A stretch of DNA of 49,070 nt from a bacterium (GTDB lineage Bacteria > Chloroflexota > Dormibacteria > Dormibacterales > Dormibacteraceae), in the NCBI GenBank assembly GCA_902812395.1, contig CADDZO010000003.1, positions 1 through 49,070 on the forward strand, in the 5' to 3' direction. Below are positions 34,337 to 42,050 of the stretch, piece by piece (within the stretch, counting starts at the first letter, position 1; the number at the start of each line of letters is the position of its first letter). Under the pieces are notes generated by a model. The model was given only the letters and a program-made list of their open reading frames with translations. It had not been told where the DNA came from and did no database searches. The translations under genes were made by a program, and so were the position numbers.

Positions 34337-34768
34337 TTATCCTCTGCCACTGACGGCGAGCTTCTCACCCCACGAAGCAGGCTTCGTGGGGGCCCCGAGC
34401 TTGAGCAAGTTCTTCGCAGCGTTCACGTCTCGGTCGATGACCAGGCCACAGTTCTCGCAGCGGAAGATGCGCTCGGCTAGGGCGGAGCCGACCTCGGTCA
34501 CCACGCGGCCCACCGCCAAGCTCTGGGCTGCCGCCCATGCGGTCACCCGAGCAACCTGTCGGTCCAGATCCGCGCGCTGGTCAGCGGAGGACACTCGGGC
34601 ATCCACGACCGTGATCTCCGGAACGGCACTGACCGGCGCCTGATCCACCAGGATCAGCCGGCCGGGACGGCGCGCAGGAACCGGGAGCTTGCCTTCCCAG
34701 AACCAGCGGTACGCGGTCACGGGGTGGACGCCCTGTTGCCGCGCCCACTCCTTCCAGTTCACCCTCAT
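34337..34768 (-). CDS. IS607-type TnpA-TnpB fusion: recombinase N-terminus joined in frame to TnpB C-terminus
   Basis: This 143-residue protein is a chimera made by internal deletion of an IS607 element. Residues 1-42 are a MerR-like DNA-binding domain (MRVNWKEWARQQGVHPVTAY). Residues 55-96 are the start of the serine recombinase fold, with ARVSSADQRADLDRQVARV containing the catalytic Ser region (Ser60-61). At about residue 97 it switches to the C-terminus of TnpB: IFRCENCGLVIDRDVNAAKN (residues 101-120). That block carries the second zinc-finger CxxC and the RuvC-III DRDxNAA motif with its catalytic Asp. The frame is open across the join. Neither parent enzyme can be active, but DNA binding by the N-terminal domain could persist. 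Confidence 0.8.
   Translation of the reverse strand: MRVNWKEWARQQGVHPVTAYRWFWEGKLPVPARRPGRLILVDQAPVSAVPEITVVDARVSSADQRADLDRQVARVTAWAAAQSLAVGRVVTEVGSALAERIFRCENCGLVIDRDVNAAKNLLKLGAPTKPASWGEKLAVSGRG
34368..34391. repeat. Perfect 11-bp hairpin inside the TnpB C-terminal codons
   Basis: CCCCACGAAGC (34368-34378) is the exact complement of GCTTCGTGGGG (34381-34391), with AG between. It lies near the 3' end of the tnpB part, where IS607/IS605 elements overlap the omegaRNA scaffold, and probably is what remains of that structure. Confidence 0.5.
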
Positions 34769-35200
34769 ATATTACATAGGCTCGAACGCCAACAGTTACC
34801 GACCCCCTCGCGGACCACCACCCCCAGGGTATCGCCCGGTGGCGGGACCGGGGTGGTGGGTGGCAGAAGCTGGTATCGCGCGTTCAAGGGTAAGTTGCTT
34901 TGGTTGCTTGCTTGACGAGAAGGCTGCGCTTCTTTGCTCTCTCCCACCCTGGACTGGCTGCGCCGCCGCCGATTTTCCGCCAGAGCCTCGGTGACCTCAT
35001 CGGCCGGTTGGGGGGCTGGATAGTTCATTCCCTGACCGGGGCAGAAAGCCGTACGATCACCACGGTGACACTGGTCGGCGTATCAGGTCGAACGCCCGGT
35101 CGGGTTGGCGCTTCCGGTGATGGCGGGAGATGATCGACTCCGGATCGGCCCGGTCGGTCAGCTCTCTTAAGGTAAGTCTGCTGCTTTCCGAGGACGGACT
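34769..35200. other. Intergenic region including the IS607 left flank
   Basis: No supported gene. The AT-rich ATATATTACATAGG (34767-34780) just upstream of the recombinase start is probably the left-end promoter region of the IS607 remnant. The right part leads to the DUF1445 gene without a clear promoter. Confidence 0.35.
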
Positions 35201-36064
35201 GTGAGGGAGGGGACGTCCACTTTTGACCTGGCCCGTGCCCATCCCGCGCGGGCGCGCGCCCTCATCCGCGGCGGCGGGTGGGAGCGGCCCACCACCGGAC
35301 TCTGCCTCGGCTACCTGCAGGCCAACCTGGTGGTCCTGCCCCAGGAACTGGCTGGCGAATTCCTGGCTGTGTGCGACGCCAACCCTCGGCCAATGCCGCT
35401 CCTCGACTTCACCGTTCCAGGCGATCCCCACCCGCGACGCGTGGCTCCCGAGGCGGACCTTCGCACCGACCTGCCTCGCTACCGCGTCTTTCGCTGTGGC
35501 GAGCCGGTTGCAGAGGTGACTGACATTTGCGACCTGTGGGGCAGGGACTCGGTCGCCTTTCTCCTCGGGTGCAGCTTCACCGCTGAGGGCAGCCTCGTGG
35601 AGGCGGGGGTCAGGTTGCGTCACCTGGAGCTGGGCCTGAGCGTGCCCATGTGGCGGACGACGCTTCAGGTCCAGCCCGTCGGCCGCTTTCGAGGACCGGT
35701 CGTGGTCTCCATGCGGCCCATCCACAGGGAGCAGCTGGAGCTGGCTCAGCGCGTCACCGCTGAGCTGCCGCTGGCCCATGGATCCCCCCTCCACATCGGG
35801 GACCCGGCGGCGATCGGCATCTGCGACCTCGCTCATCCCGACTGGGGCGATCCCATCCTTCCCCTCGAGGACGAGGTGCCCGTCTTCTGGGCCTGCGGCG
35901 TGACCCCACAGGCGTTGATCACCTCCGCGCGTCCGGAGCTCGCGATCACCCATGCCCCCGGTCACATGTTCATCACCGACGTCCCCGTCGCTGCCATCCG
36001 GGGACGGGGGCCGGGTCTGGACCCCTTGCCAGCGGACCCCGCCGCTCGACCGCTCGACCGCTGA
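35201..36064 (+). CDS. DUF1445 family protein (YcsI/UPF0317, D-glutamate cyclase-like putative hydro-lyase)
   Basis: A 287-residue member of the DUF1445 (YcsI) family. Characteristic blocks are GLCLGYLQANLVVLPQELA, RDSVAFLLGCSFTAEG, a VPMWRT segment, CGVTPQALITSARPELAITH and APGHMFITDVPV at the C-terminus. The eukaryotic relative DGLUCY cyclises D-glutamate to 5-oxo-D-proline. In Bacillus, ycsI sits in the 5-oxoprolinase (pxpABC) cluster. Here the next two genes encode HyuA/HyuB, the ATP-dependent hydantoinase/5-oxoprolinase type, which suggests the same metabolite. Start GTG 35201; the usual N-terminus begins about 15 residues later, so a downstream start is possible. Confidence 0.82.
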   Translation: MREGTSTFDLARAHPARARALIRGGGWERPTTGLCLGYLQANLVVLPQELAGEFLAVCDANPRPMPLLDFTVPGDPHPRRVAPEADLRTDLPRYRVFRCGEPVAEVTDICDLWGRDSVAFLLGCSFTAEGSLVEAGVRLRHLELGLSVPMWRTTLQVQPVGRFRGPVVVSMRPIHREQLELAQRVTAELPLAHGSPLHIGDPAAIGICDLAHPDWGDPILPLEDEVPVFWACGVTPQALITSARPELAITHAPGHMFITDVPVAAIRGRGPGLDPLPADPAARPLDR

Positions 36065-36413
36065 ATGCGCGGCTGAGGCCCGACGCCGGTGCAGCCGCCT
36101 CTCGGCGTGGTTGGCTGCAGAGGAGACAGGGGGACCTGGGCCGCCCTCGGCGCAGTCACGGCATGTCCTGCCTGCACGAACAACTGTACCGCGGTCCTGT
36201 CGACTGTGAAGGCAGGTGCCCTGCGCTGCGTCCGGGTAGCCCAAGGGTCGCGCCGGCGGCGGAGACGAGCCTCGCCGCCGACGGCATGGGAAGGTTGCAA
36301 GCCTGGTCCGGCTATGCTCAGCGATCGAGCCGTGGTCGATTCTTCGGTCGCTCTCAGCTGCTCCATGGGCTCCATCCCTAGCGGGCCGTTTCGCCGGGTG
36401 TGACGCTGCTCCC
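36065..36413. other. Intergenic region, no gene supported
   Basis: No coding sequence recognised. A TATGCT at 36313-36318 could be a -10 box, but no properly spaced -35 accompanies it. Confidence 0.35.
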
Positions 36414-38483
36414 TTGACCGACGGCGCCGTGCGTATCGGGGTCGACGTCGGCGGCACCTTCACCGATGTGGTGCTGCTCGACCAGGGCCGGGTGGCGGCA
36501 ACGGCCAAGGTGCTGACCACGCCCGCCGATCCTTCGGTCGCGGTCGCGGACGGCATCGCACGGTTGCTGGCTGGGGTGCCTCCCGCCCGGGTGGCCGAGG
36601 TCGTGCATGGAACGACCCTGGTGGCTAACGCCCTCATCGAGCGCAAGGGAGCGGTGACCGGGCTCATCACCACACGGGGATTCCGCGACGTGCTGGCCAT
36701 CCGTCGCGAGCACCGCTATGACCTCTACGACCTCTTCTTGGAGCTGCCCGAGCCGCTGGTGCCGCGCCGACGCCGCTGGGAGGTCGACGAGCGGGTGCTG
36801 GCGGACGGCAGCGTGGACCAGCCCCTCGGCCCCGGCGACGTCCGCCGTGTGGCCCGCCGGGCTCGGGCGGCCGGGGTCGAGGCGATTGCCATCTCGTTCC
36901 TGCACGCGTACCGCAATCCGACCCACGAGCTCACCGCCGCCGCGATCTTGCGCGATGAGCTTCCGGGGGTGGCGCTCTCCGTGTCGGCGGAGGTGGTGCC
37001 CGAGCTGGGCGAGTACGTCCGGACCTCGACCACGGTCGCCAATGCCTACGTCCAGCCGTTGATCGAGCGGTACCTCGCCACGCTGGAGGCCAGGCTGCGA
37101 ATGCTCGGGGTGAGAGCCCCCATCTCGATCATGCTCTCGACCGGCGGGCTGGCCGACCTCGAGGTCGGCCGTCGCTTCCCAATCCGCCTGGCCGAGTCAG
37201 GCCCTGCGGCTGGGGTCATCGCTGCGGCGGTGGCAGGCGCCAGCGCCGGCCTCCAGGAGGTCCTCGCCTTCGACATGGGAGGTACCACGGCCAAGGCCTG
37301 CCTGGTGGAGGGCACCCCGCTGCTGGCCCGCGAACACGAGGTGGCCCGCGTCTACCGCTTCGCCCGAGAGAGTGGGCTCCCGATTCGAATGCCGGTGATC
37401 GACCTGATCGAGATCGGGGCGGGTGGAGGCAGCATTGCCCGAGCCGACCGCTTCGGCCTGCCTCGGGTGGGCCCGGAGAGTGCTGGGGCCGATCCTGGCC
37501 CCGCCTGCTATGCACGAGGGGGGCATGCGCCGACCGTCACCGACGCCGATCTGCTGCTCGGCCTGCTGGACGCCGACGCCTTCCTGGGCGGAGAGATGCG
37601 GCTCGATGTGGAGGAGGCCAGGCGCGCGTTGGCTGGCCTGGCCCGAGACCTCGGGCTCGGGCTCGAGTCCACGGCGGCAGGTGTGCATCGGGTGGTCAAC
37701 GAGAGCATGGCCGCGGCGGCCCGCATGCATGCGATCGAGCGGGGTCGTGACCTGAGGCGCTTCACCTTGGTTGCCACCGGGGGTGCCGGGCCGGTCCACG
37801 CCTGGGGGGTGGCCAGGGCGCTGGGCATACGCCGGGTGTTGTGCCCACCCAGCGCCGGGGTGGCGTCGGCCTTCGGCATGCTCGCGGCGGCGCCAGCCTT
37901 CGACTTCGCCCGCAGTCGACCCGAGCCGGTCGGCCAGATCGCCTGGGAGGCGGTACTGCGGATGCTGGACGAGATGCGAGCCCAGGGGATCGCGCAGCTC
38001 GGGCGGGTGGGGGTTGACGCCGACCTGGTCCAGATCGAGATCGCGGCCGACGTGCGCCATCGGGGTCAGGGCGAGCCTCTGACGGTCGTCCTGGGTGACC
38101 ATCTGGCGCCCGACCCCTGCTGCCAGGTCGAGGAGGCCTTCGAGCAGGCCTACGTCCGCCTCTACGACCGCCGGCCGCCTGGCGTCGAGGCCGAGGTCCT
38201 GACCTGGCGAATGCGGGTCAAGGGGCCGAGCCCCGCGGCGACGGCAGCGGGCCGGGTGGTCCCAGGACCCGCGCTGAAGGGCCGGCGGCGGCTCTGGTCC
38301 GAGGATCGGGGCAGCTTCGTCGAGGCTGCCGTGCTCGACCGCTACCGGCTCCATCCCGGTGACGTGGTCGAGGGGCCGGCCGTGATCGAGGAACGCGAGT
38401 CAACGGCCGTGGTCGGTCCCGGCGGTCGGGCTCGTCTCGACCCGCTCGGCAACCTGGTGGTAGAGCTCGATGGCCAAGCCTGA
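36414..38483 (+). CDS. hyuA: Hydantoinase/5-oxoprolinase subunit A (HyuA-like)
   Basis: A 689-residue ATPase subunit of the hydantoinase A/oxoprolinase family. It starts with the phosphate-binding motif RIGVDVGGTFTDVVLLDQGR and has HGTTLVANALIERKGAVTGL. The second ATP site is LAFDMGGTTAKACLVEGTPL. IEIGAGGGSIARADRFGLPR and SAGADPGPACYARGGHAPTV are the family's metal and substrate region. With HyuB it hydrolyses a cyclic amide (5-oxoproline, N-methylhydantoin or similar) at the cost of ATP. The start is a TTG at 36414; GTG 36429 is a close alternative, and no strong ribosome site is present. It overlaps hyuB by 14 bases. The upstream DUF1445 gene points to 5-oxoproline chemistry. Confidence 0.88.
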   Translation: MTDGAVRIGVDVGGTFTDVVLLDQGRVAATAKVLTTPADPSVAVADGIARLLAGVPPARVAEVVHGTTLVANALIERKGAVTGLITTRGFRDVLAIRREHRYDLYDLFLELPEPLVPRRRRWEVDERVLADGSVDQPLGPGDVRRVARRARAAGVEAIAISFLHAYRNPTHELTAAAILRDELPGVALSVSAEVVPELGEYVRTSTTVANAYVQPLIERYLATLEARLRMLGVRAPISIMLSTGGLADLEVGRRFPIRLAESGPAAGVIAAAVAGASAGLQEVLAFDMGGTTAKACLVEGTPLLAREHEVARVYRFARESGLPIRMPVIDLIEIGAGGGSIARADRFGLPRVGPESAGADPGPACYARGGHAPTVTDADLLLGLLDADAFLGGEMRLDVEEARRALAGLARDLGLGLESTAAGVHRVVNESMAAAARMHAIERGRDLRRFTLVATGGAGPVHAWGVARALGIRRVLCPPSAGVASAFGMLAAAPAFDFARSRPEPVGQIAWEAVLRMLDEMRAQGIAQLGRVGVDADLVQIEIAADVRHRGQGEPLTVVLGDHLAPDPCCQVEEAFEQAYVRLYDRRPPGVEAEVLTWRMRVKGPSPAATAAGRVVPGPALKGRRRLWSEDRGSFVEAAVLDRYRLHPGDVVEGPAVIEERESTAVVGPGGRARLDPLGNLVVELDGQA

Positions 38484-40161
38484 GCCGGGCGGCAGGGTGC
38501 CTCTTGATCCGGTGACGGTGGAGATCCTCTGGAGTCGTCTGATCGCGGTGGCCAACGAGCAAGCGGCCGCCCTGATGCGGACGTCCTTCACCCCCATCGT
38601 GCGGGAGGTTGGGGATCTGTCGGCGGCGGTCTTCGATGCCAGGGGCAACATGCTGGCCCAGGCGGTTACCGGGACCGCCGGCCACATCAACTCCCTCGCC
38701 ACCGGCATGAAGCACTTCCTGCGTGCCTTCCCGCCCGAGGACTTGGCCGTCGGTGATGTGCTCATCACCAACGACCCCTGGATGACCTCCGGCCAGCTGA
38801 ACGACCTCTCGGTCGTGACCCCGGTCTTCAGGGGTCGGCGCCTGGTCGGCTTCTTCGGGAACACCTGCCACGCCATCGACATCGGCGGCCTGGGCCTGTC
38901 TGCCGATGCCAGAGAGGTCTTCGAGGAGGGCCTCCAGATCCCGATCTGCAAGCTGTACGAGCAAGGGCGGCCCAATCGGACGCTCTTCGACATGCTGCGG
39001 GCTAACGTCCGCGCCCCCGACGAGGTGCTCGGCGATCTCCATGCGCAGGTGGCCGGCAACCAGGTCGGTGCCGAACACCTCCTCCGCTACCTGGACGAGT
39101 TCCAGCTGCCCGACCTGGAGGCGCTCGGGGAGGAGATCCTGGGCCGCTCCGAGCGAGCCATGCGCCAGGCGATCTCGGGAATCCCGGATGGCGACTACGA
39201 GAAGGTCTGCTACACGGATGGCTACGACCGGCCGATCCGGGTTCAGGTCCGGCTCGAGGTCCGGGGGGACGAGATCACCGCCGACTTCACTGGCAGCTCG
39301 TCCCAGGTCGAACGGGGCTTCAACGTGGTTCTCAACTACACGGCCGCCTACACGAACTACGCGCTGAAGTGCGCCCTCTGTCCGGACGTGCCCCACAACG
39401 AGGGTAGCTTCCGCCCGGTGAGGGTGACGGCGCCTGAGGGCTGTATCTTCAACCCGCGCTTCCCGGCAGCGGTAGCCGGGCGCCAGATCGCCGGCCACTT
39501 CATCCCTCACGCCATCTTCGGTGCCCTCGCCCCGGTGCTCGAGAACCGGGTGGTGGCAGAGGGTTCGGGCGGGATCTGGCTGACGACGGTGCGGGGACGG
39601 GGCGAGAGGCGGTTCGTCACCGTCTTCTTCTCGGCCGGCGGCATGGGGGCACGGCCCACTGCGGACGGCCTCTCGGCCACTGCCTTCCCCAGCGGGGTGG
39701 CGTCGTCGCCAGTGGAGGTGATCGAGACCGGCTCACCGCTGGTCATCCGGCGCAAGGAGCTACGCCGCGACTCCGGTGGGCCGGGGCGCTTTCGGGGTGG
39801 CCTAGGACAGTCCATCGAGGTCGAGGTGCGCACCGGCGAGCCCTACGTGGTCTCGGTGCTTTCCGATCGCTTCCTCTATGCCGCCGAGGGCTATGTCGGG
39901 GGCAGGCCGGGCGCGAAGGCGGCCTTTCGGACCTCGACCGGGCAGCGCCGGGACCCCAAGCTCAGCCTTTCGCTGCCGGCGGGCGCGCGTTTCACGCTCG
40001 AGCTTCCGGGCGGGGGAGGCTTTTACGATCCCCGACAGCGTGATCCGGTCCAGGTGGCCGAGGACGTTGCCGAGGGGCTGGTGAGCCCGGCCATGGCCGT
40101 GCGCGAGTACGGGCTCCACCTCGATCGACGACGCCCTCGCCACCGAGCCAGCGGTACTTGA
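38470..40161 (+). CDS. hyuB: Hydantoinase/5-oxoprolinase subunit B (HyuB-like)
   Basis: A 563-residue hydantoinase B subunit. Family blocks are LDPVTVEILWSRLIAVANEQ at the N-terminus, DVLITNDPWMTSGQLNDLSV, VGFFGNTCHAIDIGGLGLSA with metal-binding His/Asp, and the C-terminal RRDSGGPGRFRGGLGQSIEV and LPGGGGFYDP. It works as a complex with HyuA. Start ATG 38470 overlaps the hyuA stop by 14 bases, so the two are translationally coupled. A transporter gene follows after about 110 bases with its own ribosome site, probably importing the substrate. Confidence 0.9.
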   Translation: MAKPEPGGRVPLDPVTVEILWSRLIAVANEQAAALMRTSFTPIVREVGDLSAAVFDARGNMLAQAVTGTAGHINSLATGMKHFLRAFPPEDLAVGDVLITNDPWMTSGQLNDLSVVTPVFRGRRLVGFFGNTCHAIDIGGLGLSADAREVFEEGLQIPICKLYEQGRPNRTLFDMLRANVRAPDEVLGDLHAQVAGNQVGAEHLLRYLDEFQLPDLEALGEEILGRSERAMRQAISGIPDGDYEKVCYTDGYDRPIRVQVRLEVRGDEITADFTGSSSQVERGFNVVLNYTAAYTNYALKCALCPDVPHNEGSFRPVRVTAPEGCIFNPRFPAAVAGRQIAGHFIPHAIFGALAPVLENRVVAEGSGGIWLTTVRGRGERRFVTVFFSAGGMGARPTADGLSATAFPSGVASSPVEVIETGSPLVIRRKELRRDSGGPGRFRGGLGQSIEVEVRTGEPYVVSVLSDRFLYAAEGYVGGRPGAKAAFRTSTGQRRDPKLSLSLPAGARFTLELPGGGGFYDPRQRDPVQVAEDVAEGLVSPAMAVREYGLHLDRRRPRHRASGT

Positions 40162-40269
40162 CGGATCTGCTTGGCCCAGGTAGATTGCGCTCGACCCTGT
40201 GGCCGCTGCTGAGGTGTGACACAGGCGGCGGCAGCGAGGTGCATCCCCGGCAGAGGAGGTGATGTGGCT

Positions 40270-41658
40270 ATGGCGGAGGCAACGCCGGCCACGAGCGCAC
40301 CGGAGGTTGTCACACCAGAGGCGAGACGGGCCTTCTGGGCTGCCTTCCTGGCCTTCTTCGTCGATTTCTACGACATCTACTTGCCGACGGTCGCCTTGAC
40401 CCCGGCCATCATCTACTTCTTCCCCAAGAATCTCCCAATCCAGACGGTGGCCACGTTGAACCTCTTCGTGTTCGCCGTGACCTTGATCGGCCGTCCCATC
40501 GGCAGCATCATTTTCGGCCATTTCGGGGATGTCATCGGCCGGCGACGGACGGCCACGATCGCCATCGGCGGCTTCTCCGTCATGACCTTCCTGATCGCGC
40601 TGCTGCCCGGCTACGCCACCTGGGGCTATGCGGCCATTGTGTTGCTCATCGTTCTCCGCCTGGTGGACGGGATCTTCATGGGCGGCGAGTACACCAGTGC
40701 TAACCCGTTGGCGATCGAGGCCGCGCCCAAGCGTTGGCGTGGTCTAGTAGCCGGTTTCATCCAGTCTGCCTATCCCATCGCCTACATCACCATCTCGGTG
40801 GTGGTCCTGATCGTGTTCCTGTGGGCTCCAGCGGGGACGCTCGACTCCCCCTACGTGCAGCTTTGGTGGCGGCTCCCATTCGTGCTGGGGGCAGTCCTGG
40901 GTGGGCTGATGCTGATCTACTTCGCCCGCGTACCCGAATCGAAGCTCTGGGAAGTACAGGGCAAGAACAAGGTCAGAGCCCCGCTGCTGGATCTCCTCCG
41001 GGGCCGTAACCTCGCCAACCTGGCGCAGGTCTTCCTGATGATGAGCGGGCTCTGGTTTGCGGTGCAGATCTCGATCTCGACGACGCCGACCTTGCTGCAG
41101 ACCGTGCTCAAACAACCGGCTCGAGGGGTCACCTACGGCCTCTTTGTGGCCAACATCTTCCTCGCCGCCGGCTATTACTTGGCCGCCTGGTTGGGCCAAC
41201 GGCTCGGTCGGCGGTTGATGCTGATCGTGTCCGGGGCGGTAGTGGCCGTGGCTGGCACCATTGGCTACTGGTTGATGCTGGCCAACGCCAGTGCCAGGGG
41301 TTCACTGGTGCTGACCATGGTCATCTACGCCGTCGTTCTCGTCCTCACTATCTCGCCATGGGGCATCGTCACCGCCTACATCAACGAGCGCTTCCCGACC
41401 CGGGTTCGGTCCTCAGGCTACGGAATCGGCTACAGCCTGGCAGTCGTTATTCCGTCCTTTGCCAGCTTCTACTTCCTGGGCCTCGAGAGGCTGGGCATCC
41501 CCTACCTCTACGCGCCGCTGGTACTGCTGGCGCTCGCCGGTGTGCTCCAGGTGCTGGGTGCGTGGCTTGGGCCCGAGACCCGGGATGTGGATCTGCAGCG
41601 GGTCGAGCAGGAGCCCGAGGCTGCCACCGCCGGGGCGGGTGAGCCCGCACCTGCCTAG
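40270..41658 (+). CDS. MFS transporter, metabolite:H+ symporter (MHS) type
   Basis: A 462-residue, 12-helix major facilitator. The MHS-type signature is evident: FVDFYDIYLPTVALTPAI in helix 1, GRPIGSIIFGHFGDVIGRRR in loop 2-3, DGIFMGGEYTSANPLAIEAA after helix 4, and INERFPTRVRSSGYGIGYSL in helix 10. Known members import organic acids, betaines and amino acids with protons. GAGGAGG (40253-40259) lies ten bases ahead of ATG 40270; GTG 40264 is an in-frame alternative. Position after hyuAB suggests uptake of 5-oxoproline, a hydantoin or a related acid. A strong hairpin follows the stop. Confidence 0.88.
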   Translation: MAEATPATSAPEVVTPEARRAFWAAFLAFFVDFYDIYLPTVALTPAIIYFFPKNLPIQTVATLNLFVFAVTLIGRPIGSIIFGHFGDVIGRRRTATIAIGGFSVMTFLIALLPGYATWGYAAIVLLIVLRLVDGIFMGGEYTSANPLAIEAAPKRWRGLVAGFIQSAYPIAYITISVVVLIVFLWAPAGTLDSPYVQLWWRLPFVLGAVLGGLMLIYFARVPESKLWEVQGKNKVRAPLLDLLRGRNLANLAQVFLMMSGLWFAVQISISTTPTLLQTVLKQPARGVTYGLFVANIFLAAGYYLAAWLGQRLGRRLMLIVSGAVVAVAGTIGYWLMLANASARGSLVLTMVIYAVVLVLTISPWGIVTAYINERFPTRVRSSGYGIGYSLAVVIPSFASFYFLGLERLGIPYLYAPLVLLALAGVLQVLGAWLGPETRDVDLQRVEQEPEAATAGAGEPAPA

Positions 41659-41672
41659 GGACCTTGCGGCCA

Positions 41673-41702
41673 CTCCGGCCCGGAGGCCGCTCCGGGCCGG
41701 AG
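41673..41702 (+). terminator. Hairpin terminator after the MHS transporter
   Basis: CTCCGGCCCGGA (41673-41684) pairs perfectly with TCCGGGCCGGAG (41691-41702) around a six-base loop, 14 bases past the stop. No T-tract. Confidence 0.5.
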
Positions 41703-41818
41703 GCCGACCGCTCCGGCGCAGCCGGCCCGTCCTCAGCGTCCGGATTCCAGATGGTTGTCTCGGATCACCCTTCCCGGGCGAGGCCGACTGCAGGTCCGGG
41801 CAGGTGGAGGATCTGAAG

Positions 41819-41860
41819 GTGACGACTCCGCCCCGTAGACGGAGCGGCTTCTCAGACAGC
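41819..41860 (-). repeat. Possible right-end hairpin relic of a TnpB-type element
   Basis: On the minus strand this reads GAGAAGCCGCTCCGTC, then a hairpin ending GGCGGAG, then GTCGTCACC. This form is often seen at right ends of IS200/IS605-type accessory elements. It is isolated, with no tnpB near. The remainder of the 41703-42018 gap shows no gene. Confidence 0.3.
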
Positions 41861-42018
41861 AGAAAAATGATCCTGACGGTCCGTCGGACCCACAAGTGGC
41901 GTCTGGACAACGCGCTGAGCGCAGTGGCATACCCCTCTTACCCGCTGCGCACTCCGGCAGCGGATCCGGCCAACGGTACCGGGTTGCGGCCACGGCAAGG
42001 CCCACCGCCACCTTCAAT

Positions 42019-42037
42019 TCCCGGACCCCGTCCGGGA
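42019..42037 (-). terminator. Hairpin terminator of the carboxyltransferase operon
   Basis: TCCCGGAC-CCC-GTCCGGGA is a perfect eight-base stem (42019-42026 with 42030-42037), 13 bases beyond the minus-strand stop at 42051. On the minus strand it is followed by AATTGAAG rather than a T-run. Confidence 0.45.
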
Positions 42038-42050
42038 GGACCCGTCCGGA

